DNA of 64,000 nucleotides from Lineus longissimus. Lineage: Eukaryota; Nemertea; Pilidiophora; Heteronemertea; Lineidae. The notes below the pieces were generated by a model. That model searched no databases and was not told where the DNA came from. It saw only the letters and a program-made list of their open reading frames with translations. Shown here piece by piece: positions 33,801 through 39,880 of this stretch. The first letter of the stretch is position 1; each line of letters opens with the position of its first letter. The position numbers and the translations under genes are program-made. Where the stretch lies: assembly GCF_910592395.1 (NCBI RefSeq), contig NC_088321.1, forward strand, positions 7,442,001-7,506,000. Direction: 5' to 3'.

Positions 33801-34394
33801 AGAATAACTCCTCGTGTGTTCCTTGACTAACTTTTCTTTCTGATTTCTCGCCGCAGTCTGTCCGCTTACAGGACGCTCTTTGCCAATATTTTCCGAGTCC
33901 GGCTCAGACTTATTTTTCCCGTGTTCCGTATTCGTCTGATTATTGCCACCCTTACGATCCGCGCTGTTCTGCTGTTCAATCTCTCCCTGCGCGGATATAT
34001 TCGTGCGTCGGTCCGCCTCCGCTTCCCGACCGAGTCTCTCGCGTTCCTGAGTCGTTTCGTCGCGGGCATTGTCCACATCCTGATCACCACTCGTGCAGTC
34101 ACCCGCCCCATTCCTTGGCACCTCCTCCTCAGGATTCCTCCGAGTCCGACCTTTCTTCTCACCACTACCGACTGAATCCACCGCTTTCACGCACTTTGAA
34201 ATCGGCTCACTCCCCGCCTCCTTTGATTTCACCCGCTCCGTTTTTCCTCGATTTTCCGAATACCCACTTTCACCGTCTTTGACGTTAACTCTGGAACCAC
34301 TGGAATGCCCATGTCTTCGCTTCTTCTCTTTTGATCTATTCTGGGATTGCTCTGGTGGTCCAGGCCCACCTGTAACATCCCTGGAGTCTGCCAT
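18677..34394 (-). CDS. DUF4347-like + NEK8-like kinase gene (11 exons, 3' end unresolved)
   Basis: Eleven minus-strand exons (34394-33521, 32253-32153, 30927-30748, 29410-29346, 29038-28935, 26180-26065, 24856-24753, 23036-22917, 21033-20892, 19734-19606, 18802-18677) join with consistent phases at all ten junctions. The product has ~230 disordered Lys/Glu/Arg/Ser-rich residues. Next is a DUF4347-like domain ([46 protein letters not shown]). A full protein kinase domain of the NEK family follows, closest to NEK8 in remembered motifs: G-loop GKGAYGAAV, Lys in [40 protein letters not shown] and a final REPEYRPS. Starts at ATG 34394 (AACATGG context). One codon in the kinase is TAG. No RCC1 repeats follow, unlike vertebrate NEK8. 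The last exon ends in a donor, so the C-terminus is elsewhere. Predicted role: a Ser/Thr kinase; targets unknown. Confidence 0.8.
18803..19605. other. intron with a ~380-bp repeat copy
   Basis: Bases ~18830-19190 repeat the 18180-18560 block (shared GTATCACAAAAATAATTG-like and CACCCCAGGCCAGAGAAA segments). The rest is unrecognised. Confidence 0.6.
19606..19734 (-). pseudogene. kinase exon 10 with in-frame TAG
   Basis: 43 codons, acceptor TTACAG, donor GTAAGA. Encodes [19 protein letters not shown], then TAG at 19677-19675, then [19 protein letters not shown]. In NEK kinases the interrupted residue is Tyr (GC.LYE). One base change (TAC or TAT to TAG) explains it. Everything around it is intact, so this is a recent nonsense change, a polymorphism or a sequence error. 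Confidence 0.8.
20019..20891 (-). repeat. ~64-bp tandem array built on the exon-9 splice donor
   Basis: About 13 units whose minus-strand sequence reads AAATGGTACCAT then AGAAAGTGCTCATTGAGAG. The real donor of kinase exon 9 reads GAAATGGTGAGTTTCTAAAG then TGCTCATTGTGAG. The array abuts the exon and repeats the last exon bases, the GT and ~40 bases of intron. Confidence 0.8.
20892..21033 (-). CDS. kinase exon 9 (catalytic and activation loops)
   Basis: 142 nt, acceptor CTCCAG, donor GTGAGT. Completes [10 protein letters not shown], then DFGISKIM, and ends [10 protein letters not shown]. The DFG and APE-like (SPEM) motifs are present. Phase 2 in, 0 out. Confidence 0.85.
21034..21704. other. 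intron, nothing recognised
   Basis: AT-rich, with a CTCATGACGTCA palindrome near 21510. No frames or repeats supported. Confidence 0.4.
21705..22075 (+). mobile_element. tRNA-derived SINE copy (5'-truncated)
   Basis: Contains a B-box-like GGGTTTAATCC, the shared core CCAAGTGAGAAACATGAGTA, and the shared 3' part with GGAGGAGGAATACTCC. Also seen at 44.0-45.6 kb. The A box is not clear in this copy. Confidence 0.65.
22191..22799. mobile_element. 609-bp TIR DNA element with nested MITE
   Basis: 31-bp terminal inverted repeats (GTGGCCCACCACGGCAAAAT… at 22191-22221, mirrored 22769-22799 with two mismatches) flanked by AAAT on both sides, a likely 4-bp target duplication. No transposase frame is convincing. 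A second inverted-repeat element sits inside at 22264-22423. Confidence 0.75.
22264..22423. mobile_element. 160-bp MITE with perfect 16-bp TIRs
   Basis: CACTACATAAAACGCC at the left and its exact reverse complement at the right. Nested within the 609-bp TIR element, so it may be a later insertion. Confidence 0.65.
22917..23036 (-). CDS. kinase exon 8 (helix D-E to catalytic His)
   Basis: 120 nt, acceptor TTCCAG, donor GTAGTC. Encodes [20 protein letters not shown] and ends HEHNILH plus two bases of the Arg codon. Phase 2 in, 2 out. Strong match to the NEK8 subgroup helix region. Confidence 0.85.
23100..23570. repeat. dispersed repeat with AGCGCTT motifs (LINE 3'-end-like)
   Basis: Two ~110-bp copies of a block with TATAGCGCT…TCGCTCAAAGCGCTTCAC (23170 and 23300) are followed by a block ending CAAGTGAGGTAAAGTGCC then TTGCTCAAGGACAC. 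Such tails are common in 3' ends of animal LINEs and SINEs. No coding frame. Confidence 0.5.
23646..23769. mobile_element. fragment of TTAA-flanked MITE family
   Basis: TTAAAGGCCTACGCGGTTCG and what follows match, in the same family, the ends of the element at 25703-25932. Only one end is present; the other was probably replaced by the adjoining pogo-like MITE. Confidence 0.45.
23770..23968. mobile_element. complete pogo-like hairpin MITE
   Basis: Starts CAGTGGAACCTCCCTTAG and ends GAGAGGTTCTACTG with TA on both sides. The internal halves are mutually complementary (CTCTATTAAGGACA/TGTCCTTTA). Such termini and TA duplications fit pogo/Tigger-type elements. Confidence 0.8.
24061..24760 (-). 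repeat. duplicated kinase exon-7 end and donor (two decoy copies)
   Basis: Segments at ~24078-24127 and ~24400-24451 repeat the last ~42 exon bases, the GTAAGTTAC donor and adjoining intron of kinase exon 7 (real donor at 24752). The units are ~322 and ~346 bp apart and include pogo-like MITE sequence. Each decoy keeps the donor GTAAGT. Confidence 0.85.
24753..24856 (-). CDS. kinase exon 7 (helix C to hinge)
   Basis: 104 nt, acceptor TTTCAG, donor GTAAGT. Encodes [19 protein letters not shown] and then [16 protein letters not shown], with HPNI and the hinge region. Phase 0 in, 2 out. Confidence 0.85.
24924..25336. mobile_element. nested/tandem pogo-like MITE cluster
   Basis: Opens with TA-CAGTAGAACC and closes with GGTTCCACTG. 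Inside are three ~60-bp tandem units (CAGTAGAACCTCTC … ATCAGAAATTGCACACC), so one MITE arm was amplified before the second arm. Confidence 0.75.
25337..25544. other. intron, nothing recognised
   Basis: AT-rich sequence between the MITE cluster and a SINE head. Confidence 0.3.
25545..25670 (-). mobile_element. tRNA-derived SINE head
   Basis: On the minus strand the order is A-box-like AGTGGCGCAGTGG, then B-box GGTTCAATTCC, about 30 bases apart. This is the Pol III promoter layout of a tRNA-SINE. Confidence 0.65.
25703..25932. mobile_element. TTAA-flanked 230-bp MITE
   Basis: TTAA then AGGTGTACGCCGTTCGTA on the left; TACGAACCTAGGCCT then TTAA on the right. Imperfect terminal inverted repeats with TTAA target duplication fit piggyBac- or Kolobok-type elements. 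Interior homology occurs at 23646-23760 and 35116-35250. Confidence 0.7.
26065..26180 (-). CDS. kinase exon 6 (G-loop and VAIK lysine)
   Basis: 116 nt, acceptor TTCTAG, donor GTGAGG. Completes [18 protein letters not shown] and [17 protein letters not shown]. The ATP-anchoring Lys is present. Phase 1 in, 0 out. Confidence 0.85.
26326..26754. repeat. 62-bp tandem repeat, seven copies
   Basis: Units start GAAAGAGGAAGGTTTTAAAG. Near-identical copies. The segment TTAAAGGGAAGCTATGGGAA recurs as its reverse complement at 27372-27391. Confidence 0.9.
26755..28063. other. intron with TE-like fragments, no supported gene
   Basis: 26979-27190 (plus) holds a Ser/Asp-rich frame ending in a PYAFEP motif. 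It recalls 'P2X7-like/YxFEP' proteins often linked to transposons, but it is too short to call. 27370-27630 resembles a degraded repeat open reading frame ([10 protein letters not shown]) of unknown family. Palindromic ATGACGTCAT sites near 26927 and 27190 flank the first fragment. Confidence 0.35.
28072..28730. repeat. 47-bp tandem repeat, ~14 copies
   Basis: Unit TGGCAGAATGTATGGTGATC plus GCACTGATGACGACCTAGG and a short tail. Units vary mainly at CpG/TpG positions. Intronic. Confidence 0.9.
28935..29038 (-). CDS. exon 5: DUF4347-to-kinase junction
   Basis: 104 nt, acceptor TTTCCAG, donor GTGGGT. Encodes [20 protein letters not shown] and then [13 protein letters not shown], which begins the kinase domain. 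Phase 2 in, 1 out. The two domains are therefore encoded within one exon, not only by exon joining. Confidence 0.8.
29093..29315. mobile_element. pogo-like MITE pair (one arm plus one complete copy)
   Basis: 29093-29137 is one arm ending GGTTCTACTG. It is directly followed by CAGTAGAACCTC (29138) through GGAGGTTCTACTG (29315). Confidence 0.75.
29346..29410 (-). CDS. exon 4: end of DUF4347-like domain
   Basis: 65 nt, acceptor CCTCAG, donor GTGAGA. Encodes [20 protein letters not shown]. The 'G..V..S.D.TG'-like ending fits DUF4347. Phase 0 in, 2 out. Confidence 0.75.
29411..30747. other. intron with one degraded MITE
   Basis: A degraded pogo-like MITE lies at ~30194-30320. The segment 30410-30500 is repeat-like (GACCGACAGGTCGGTC palindrome). 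No coding exon is needed here by phase, and none is seen. Confidence 0.5.
30748..30927 (-). CDS. exon 3: core of DUF4347-like domain
   Basis: 60 codons, acceptor TTTACAG, donor GTAAGT, phase 0 at both ends. Encodes [20 protein letters not shown] and later [17 protein letters not shown] and a [11 protein letters not shown] helix. The 'LL.C..A.G..G..F…L…TG' pattern is the hallmark of DUF4347. Confidence 0.8.
30972..31840. repeat. ~130-bp tandem repeat, 6-7 copies
   Basis: Units contain TTTTCAATGTTGTCAG(A/G)CC and CTGGTTATCACTGGCG(G/A)TGG. Lies in intron 2 of the kinase gene about 45 bp beyond exon 3. Confidence 0.9.
31954..31992. mobile_element. pogo-like MITE arm
   Basis: TA-CAGTAGAACCTCTCTATT… single arm. 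Confidence 0.6.
32153..32253 (-). CDS. exon 2: DUF4347-like domain
   Basis: 101 nt, acceptor CTTTCAG, donor GTAGGT. Encodes [20 protein letters not shown] and then [13 protein letters not shown]. The 'H…V.HG..G…L' strand pattern matches DUF4347. Phase 1 in, 0 out. Confidence 0.8.
32489..32634. mobile_element. pogo-like MITE
   Basis: Opens AGTAGAACCTCTCTATTAAG and closes GAGAGGTGTCCACTG, with internal self-complementarity. Termini are slightly eroded. Confidence 0.65.
32635..33318. other. intron, small AACGTT palindrome pair
   Basis: Two AATAACGTTT…AACGTTA(C/T) segments at ~32777 and ~32820 form a short direct duplication with internal palindromes. No coding sequence. Confidence 0.4.
33319..33494. 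mobile_element. complete pogo-like MITE next to exon 1
   Basis: TA-CAGTAGAACCTCCCTTAG at left; GAGGTTCTACTG at right. It ends ~26 bp from the exon-1 donor of the kinase gene. Confidence 0.8.
33521..34394 (-). CDS. exon 1: disordered N-terminus and start of DUF4347-like domain
   Basis: 874 nt from ATG 34394 to donor GTAGGT. The open frame extends upstream to ~34480 without another ATG, so this Met is chosen ([10 protein letters not shown]…). About 230 residues are low-complexity and rich in Arg, Lys, Glu, Ser, Asn. The end reads [14 protein letters not shown] then VTFLQYKF, the first strands of the DUF4347-like fold. CpG-rich compared with its surroundings. Ends in phase 1, matching exon 2. 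Confidence 0.8.
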
Positions 34395-34652
34395 GTTGAT
34401 GACAACGGCGTTCCAGGACTTGGCTTTTGCTTTGTTTGTTAAGGACGGCACAAGTGTCAGGTCATCACAGTTGCATGCTCACGTCAGCAGTGTCCTAGAG
34501 ATTCTGAAGGAACAATCATATTCAATTAGCCTACAATTATGTACAATCATGTTAATCACATCTCATCAACTATAATTTTAAAAGGTTACGTGTTCACCTG
34601 TGGTCCAGTTAAATAGAAATCCACTAATCACACAATGCTGTACTGCAGTTAT
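34395..34652. other. likely 5' UTR/promoter side of the kinase gene
   Basis: Upstream of ATG 34394 on the minus strand. No TATA box or initiator was assigned. Confidence 0.35.
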
Positions 34653-35115
34653 GGCCAGAGCCCTCTATTAAAAACTGTGTACATTACGTGTACATTGCTG
34701 TTCATAAGTTTTGGTAAAAAAAGTACACCTTGGACCAATCAATCTGCACAAAATTTTATATGTGTCAAGAAGAACCCTTTGCTATAGTATAATAAAGTTT
34801 CAAAACAATCCAATACCGATTGCCTGCGAAAAAATGATTTCCATACACCATATCCATCAAAACGTCACTGACGCATTGATATGGCGCTGTCAAAATACAA
34901 GTTTTAAACTGACCAGTGAGACCACATTTTCTTAAATATATTATCAAAAAGCATATTTCTGTGATTAGATTCTGTAGATTAAGAATCAACCACAGATTGA
35001 GAATTAATTCCACTTTGGTCCATCCCAGCCATGTGTTTACCACAACTTGACATTTTAATAAGCTCTATGTAACTGTGCACACTTCCGTTTGTGGATGAAT
35101 ACACGTCTCTGCCCT
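34653..35115. mobile_element. 463-bp element, diverged relative of the 468-bp repeat
   Basis: Starts GGCCAGAGCCCTCTATTA and ends CACGTCTCTGCCCT. Clearly homologous along its whole length to the two identical copies at 35247 and 39075 but with many substitutions. It stands alone, like a solo terminal repeat. Confidence 0.8.
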
Positions 35116-35246
35116 AGTATTATGAGTACAAATTTGTTTAAACTTGGTATTCATAATATCTGTATATCAGTCTTCACAACGGCAATGTCGAAATTTATAT
35201 TTAGTACGTATTTCCGGAATTAGACATTTTAAAATTTTAACCTGTA

Positions 35247-35714
35247 GGCCAGAGTCCTCTATTAAACCTTGTGTACATTACATGTACATTGTTGTGCATA
35301 TGTTTTGGTAAAAAAAGTACACCTTGGACCAATCAATCTGCACAAAATTTTATACATGTCAAGAAGAACCCTTTGCCAATAGCATAATAAAGTTTAAAAA
35401 AATTCCAATACCGATTGCCTGAGAAAAAAAGATTTCCGTACACCATGTCCATCAAAACGTCACTGGTGCATTGATATGGCCCTGTCAAAGTACAAGTTCT
35501 AAACTGACCAGTGAGACCACATTTTCTTAAATATATTATCAAAAAGCATATTTCTGTGATGGCCTGACTCTGTAGATTTAGAATCAACCACAGATTGAGA
35601 ATTAATTCCACTTTGGTCCATCCCAGCCATGTATTTACCACAACTTGACATTTTGATAAGCTCTATGTGACTGTGCCACACTTCCGGTCGCGGATGAATA
35701 CAGGTCTCTGCCCT
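35247..35714 (+). repeat. left 468-bp direct repeat
   Basis: Begins GGCCAGAGTCCTCTATTA, ends CAGGTCTCTGCCCT. Same as 39075-39542 by eye. A 102-codon minus frame is present but conserved only because the copies are identical. Confidence 0.9.
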
Positions 35715-36314
35715 AGTAGAGAGCCAGTGTTGGCCCCAGGTCAAATGTTCTGCTGTTTTCAGATTCCCCTAGATGTTCACATTACTGTGCAAAAGGAATT
35801 TTTGAATTATATTGAATAGTGAAATTTTTATTCGAGTTCATCTTCTTGCTATGTCCGGCATCAAATTCTATGTTGAAGTGATGTGGGCGTGGCAAATTCT
35901 TAAATACCCAACATGTAATATTTCTGTTAAAAATTATTAAATCCCTCTAAGCACTGTTAGTTTGAAATAAAGGATATATACATTATTAGAAATAAGAGTT
36001 TTTGAGTTCATATGGTCATTGCTGGATGTCCCAGGGCCAGGTTTCTAAGTTTGGGCAGTTACCATGACAACGGAATATAGAAATTGTAGAATCTCTACAA
36101 CACTGAGTCTGAATTTTCAAAAAGTCACAATTCCAGATTACTTCAGATTCACACTTGCCTACCTATCAAGTTTAAACTTCATATGACCAGCAAAGAGCTT
36201 GTGTGGCCAATTCAAAGTGAACCCCTTTGACCCCGAGAAACCTCATTTACTCACATTCTCAACTTGAAAGATCAAAGGACACATGTGTATCACATGTTTG
36301 TTTTTCATTAGGAT
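35715..36314. other. non-coding part of transposase element
   Basis: 600 bp between the left direct repeat and the transposase frame. An acceptor-like TTTTTCATTAG directly precedes the first ATG, so an upstream exon is possible. Confidence 0.4.
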
Positions 36315-38516
36315 ATGACTTCTGTTATGGCTAAGGTATTTGTTTATCTTAGCAGCTCATCAATTCAGAGAAGCACAATGATGATGAACCATCCCAATAT
36401 CCTCAAGTGTCAACTAGGTATGCTCTGGGGGTCACTTTACATGTGGACTCCACAGAGTAAACTTCAACTCAAGATGCCTAAGCTAAGCAAAAAGCCAAGC
36501 CGTGGATTTCAAGTTGGTCACTCTTACCACTCGCCCTACAGCAGGACAATGCCTCCAGAGAAAACCAATGGTAGCTGGTCGCGTTTCAGTAATGATGATT
36601 ATGACAATGTTGTGCGTGAGCGTTCGGATGGCATAATCTATGCACCGACGGTCGAGAACACAGTCAGCCCACTGAAGATACTTCGCCGGGGACAGGATGC
36701 TGCAAAGGACAATACGTATGTTATACCAACTGAAGATACTAATATTGTTGCCAGCAAATTTAAAATTCTTGAAATGCTGAATGGGTGTTCAGAGCTCCAT
36801 TTCAACTTTATTGGTCATTGTGACATTCCAAAGTTTGAGATAGAACATGACATCAAGAAGGGTGCTAGTGCTCGCTGGGCACTGAGGTGTGCAAATTGTA
36901 ATTTTGCTTGTGGGAAGCATTATTTTAAACTTTATAATGAAATAGAGAAGCAAGGTCGTGGTGCAAAGCAGGCTGAAATAAATGTTGCATTGGCACTGGC
37001 TTCTCAGGAAATTGGTAGTCAATCAAAGACTAGGACATTACTGTCAATCGCAAATGTTCCACCAATGTCAAAATCAAGTTTACAAAACAATGTCAATAGG
37101 GTTGGGATGGAAACTGTTGAACTCAACAAGGATGACTTGAAGAGACAACAGAATTATCTAAAAGAGGTGAAAAGAATGAGATGTGATCAATCAGGTGTCA
37201 GTGTTCAAATGGACACAGTATATAATAGTTTTACTATTGCCAGACGAAGTAGGCCCGGTCAAGCCGCGACTCAAGCGGTGGGATTAGTTCGTGAAAATGA
37301 GACACCGTCCCACAAAATCATTGCAGTAGGTATACTTGACAAACTGTGTTATAAGGGGGCATGGCTTTTAGGAAGAGGGTTCCAACCAAAGTGTGGCACA
37401 GATGAAGCACATGATGGATGCAAGGCGAATCTTCCAGATTATCAAGTTCTCAGGGAATATGACATTGGTAATATGGTTGGGTTAGAGTTGGCAGCTAATC
37501 ACTTACTTGTTCATTGCTGTACAACCGACGGTGACGGTAAATGTAGTGCTGGCATGGAGGATGCTTTCAGCACCTTTCTTGGGAAGGCCTTAAAAGTAGA
37601 AAGAATGTCGGATACATATCATTTGGGCCAAGCCCAATTTCGTAAAGGCATGAGAGCCCAATTTTCAAAGGGAATGTTTGTTGGTATGAAGGCACCTGAT
37701 GCAGCAGAGGCGAAGAAATGTCTCTCCAGTGATATTGCAATCCGTGCATCCACAATTTTCGATACCCTGTTTAAAAAGTATCATGGGGACACTGACCAAA
37801 TTGGTGAAAACTTAGCCACAATAGTGGACAATCTGATCGCTTGTTTCGACGGTGACTGCAGCCAGTGTTCAATCGAAACAACCGTATGCGATGGCCAAGG
37901 TTCTTGGTGGAGTGCATGCAAACTAAGCAACTTGGAGTTGTCAGCCAAGGACCTCAACATGAGTGATGCTGACAAGCTTCTTGTGAGAAGCATACTGGAG
38001 ATGAAGTTGAGTAAAACATGTCTAAAAAAGATACGTCATGCGACAAATACACAGGCCTGTGAGAGTGCCAATCGGCAATTGAATTTGATTGCGCCAAAAA
38101 ACGTGACTCACCTTAAAAACTATCGCAGTCGTGTTCATGCAGCAATCCACACCATGAACAATACACGGGGAAAGTCCATTCCACTGAAGCTCAAGAGACT
38201 TGGTGCCCGAGTTTCAGCAGCAGCAATGAATTGTCTGAAAGAAATGGACAATAGGAAGTGGTACTATAAGAAATGGGAAAGCGAGCTGAAAACTAGGATT
38301 AGACGACGAGTTGTAAGGACAATTCGAACGCGTGCATTCTATCAAGCAAAGAGAAGGGGGGTAGTTAAAGACATTGACTACCATAAGGACAGGCTAGAAC
38401 TAGAGGGGGGGGAGGAGGAGGGTGGATTAAAGGAGAGAGCTAAGAGACTAGCAAGAGATTACAACCACCACTTTCGACAATACACAGCAATTTCATCCAG
38501 CTCAGAAACAATTTAA
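36315..38516 (+). CDS. Mutator/Kolobok-like DDE transposase
   Basis: 733 residues if ATG 36315 is used. A better start may be the ATG near 36474 (MPKLSKKPSRGFQVGHSY). A Cys-rich stretch RCANCNFACGKHY (about residue 195-208) is followed by KLYNEIEKQGRGAKQAEINV and the NVPPMSKSSLQ segment typical of Mutator-like animal transposases. Candidate catalytic residues: Asp300 in VQMDTVYN, Asp405 or Asp407 in TTDGDGK, Glu583 in ACESANRQL. The PGQAATQAV motif follows the first Asp. The C-terminus is basic. It would cut and reinsert its own element. The frame is intact, so the element may be autonomous. Family (Mutator versus Kolobok) is uncertain. Confidence 0.8.
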   Translation: MTSVMAKVFVYLSSSSIQRSTMMMNHPNILKCQLGMLWGSLYMWTPQSKLQLKMPKLSKKPSRGFQVGHSYHSPYSRTMPPEKTNGSWSRFSNDDYDNVVRERSDGIIYAPTVENTVSPLKILRRGQDAAKDNTYVIPTEDTNIVASKFKILEMLNGCSELHFNFIGHCDIPKFEIEHDIKKGASARWALRCANCNFACGKHYFKLYNEIEKQGRGAKQAEINVALALASQEIGSQSKTRTLLSIANVPPMSKSSLQNNVNRVGMETVELNKDDLKRQQNYLKEVKRMRCDQSGVSVQMDTVYNSFTIARRSRPGQAATQAVGLVRENETPSHKIIAVGILDKLCYKGAWLLGRGFQPKCGTDEAHDGCKANLPDYQVLREYDIGNMVGLELAANHLLVHCCTTDGDGKCSAGMEDAFSTFLGKALKVERMSDTYHLGQAQFRKGMRAQFSKGMFVGMKAPDAAEAKKCLSSDIAIRASTIFDTLFKKYHGDTDQIGENLATIVDNLIACFDGDCSQCSIETTVCDGQGSWWSACKLSNLELSAKDLNMSDADKLLVRSILEMKLSKTCLKKIRHATNTQACESANRQLNLIAPKNVTHLKNYRSRVHAAIHTMNNTRGKSIPLKLKRLGARVSAAAMNCLKEMDNRKWYYKKWESELKTRIRRRVVRTIRTRAFYQAKRRGVVKDIDYHKDRLELEGGEEEGGLKERAKRLARDYNHHFRQYTAISSSSETI

Positions 38517-39074
38517 GATATCACTAGCTTCACTTTATACCCACTATTATACTATTTACCTCAAAACAAGCAGTCTTTTTTATCTAAGTGCCCAAAGCAT
38601 TTCTTTTCAGCCAGGCAAGTCTTCCTCTGGTTGTTAATACCCCTAGCTTCTAAACTCAAGTGGTCAACATTGACACACAGCGCATTGTGGCATCTGTGAG
38701 AGACATCAAGTCCAAAAGGCAAGGGGCCACCATAATATGCAATATAAGCAAGCCTATGGGCCCTGTGCTTTTTGCTGCACCTGTCCCAAGGTAGTTTAAA
38801 CCGTGTCTCCCCATAACGACGACTATACCCAGTCCATAATATACAGTTTACACAATTCGACTTCAGATCAGCTTCGCTGTTCCGGTTTATTTTAACTTTT
38901 AAGGTCTGAATCCATGATTGCTGCTGAAAAGGGTTAATATGTACAATAATGCCATAAATATTGGTTCAACTACAAGAAAAAGGACTGGAAAGGACGTGCA
39001 GAATAGAGAAAATAAGATAAAATGTGCGTGCAAGTGTCAAATTTTTCATACTTGGTCAACCATTTTGACTACTA
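38517..39074. other. 3' non-coding part of transposase element
   Basis: Between the transposase stop and the right direct repeat. No frame or recognised repeat. Confidence 0.4.
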
Positions 39075-39542
39075 GGCCAGAGTCCTCTATTAAACCTTGT
39101 GTACATTACATGTACATTGTTGTGCATATGTTTTGGTAAAAAAAGTACACCTTGGACCAATCAATCTGCACAAAATTTTATACATGTCAAGAAGAACCCT
39201 TTGCCAATAGCATAATAAAGTTTAAAAAAATTCCAATACCGATTGCCTGAGAAAAAAAGATTTCCGTACACCATGTCCATCAAAACGTCACTGGTGCATT
39301 GATATGGCCCTGTCAAAGTACAAGTTCTAAACTGACCAGTGAGACCACATTTTCTTAAATATATTATCAAAAAGCATATTTCTGTGATGGCCTGACTCTG
39401 TAGATTTAGAATCAACCACAGATTGAGAATTAATTCCACTTTGGTCCATCCCAGCCATGTATTTACCACAACTTGACATTTTGATAAGCTCTATGTGACT
39501 GTGCCACACTTCCGGTCGCGGATGAATACAGGTCTCTGCCCT
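39075..39542 (+). repeat. right 468-bp direct repeat
   Basis: Identical by eye to 35247-35714 and in the same orientation. Confidence 0.9.
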
Positions 39543-39640
39543 GTAAGCAGCGTAGTTTTTTATTTGTCAACCCCGTCATATTGCGTAATTAATTAGATTA
39601 CACATCCTCATCTCACAGCCGCTTCCTCTTGCATGCTGTA

Positions 39641-39880
39641 GCCATGATTCAGCTCAAAAGCTCAAAAGCCATGATTCAGCTCAAAAGCTCAAAAGCCATG
39701 ATTCAGCTCAAAAGCTCAAAAACCATGATTCAGCTCAAAAGCTCAAAAGCCATGATTCAGCTCAAAAGCTCAAAAACCATGATTCAGCTCAAAAGCTCAA
39801 AAACCATGATTCAGCTCAAAAGCTCAAAAACCATGATTCAGCTCAAAAGCTCAGAAGCCATGATTCAGCTCAAAAACTGG
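39641..39880. repeat. 27-bp tandem repeat, nine copies
   Basis: Unit CATGATTCAGCTCAAAAGCT plus CAAAAGC. Variation is nearly limited to one G/A. Confidence 0.9.

Larger units (their letters stand above)
35247..39542 (+). mobile_element. transposase gene between identical 468-bp direct repeats
   Basis: A 4296-bp unit: 468-bp repeat, ~3.36 kb carrying a DDE transposase, then the same 468-bp repeat in the same orientation. The two repeats match at every base by eye. GTA lies immediately outside both ends (35244-35246 and 39543-39545), a possible 3-bp target duplication. Each repeat has its own imperfect inverted termini (GGCCAGAGTCCTCTATT versus GGGCAGAGACCTGTATT). Confidence 0.7.

Noticed and set aside
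34395-34451. Upstream extension of the kinase-gene exon 1 frame
   Set aside because: The extension begins at GTG; the first ATG in good context is at 34394, so the shorter form was chosen.
33866-34575. Long frames on the plus strand opposite kinase exon 1
   Set aside because: Shadows of a low-complexity, GC-rich coding exon; no splice or homology support.
35333-35641. 102-codon minus-strand frame, also at 39161-39469
   Set aside because: Its conservation is fully explained by the identical 468-bp repeats; the diverged third copy has a changed and shorter frame.
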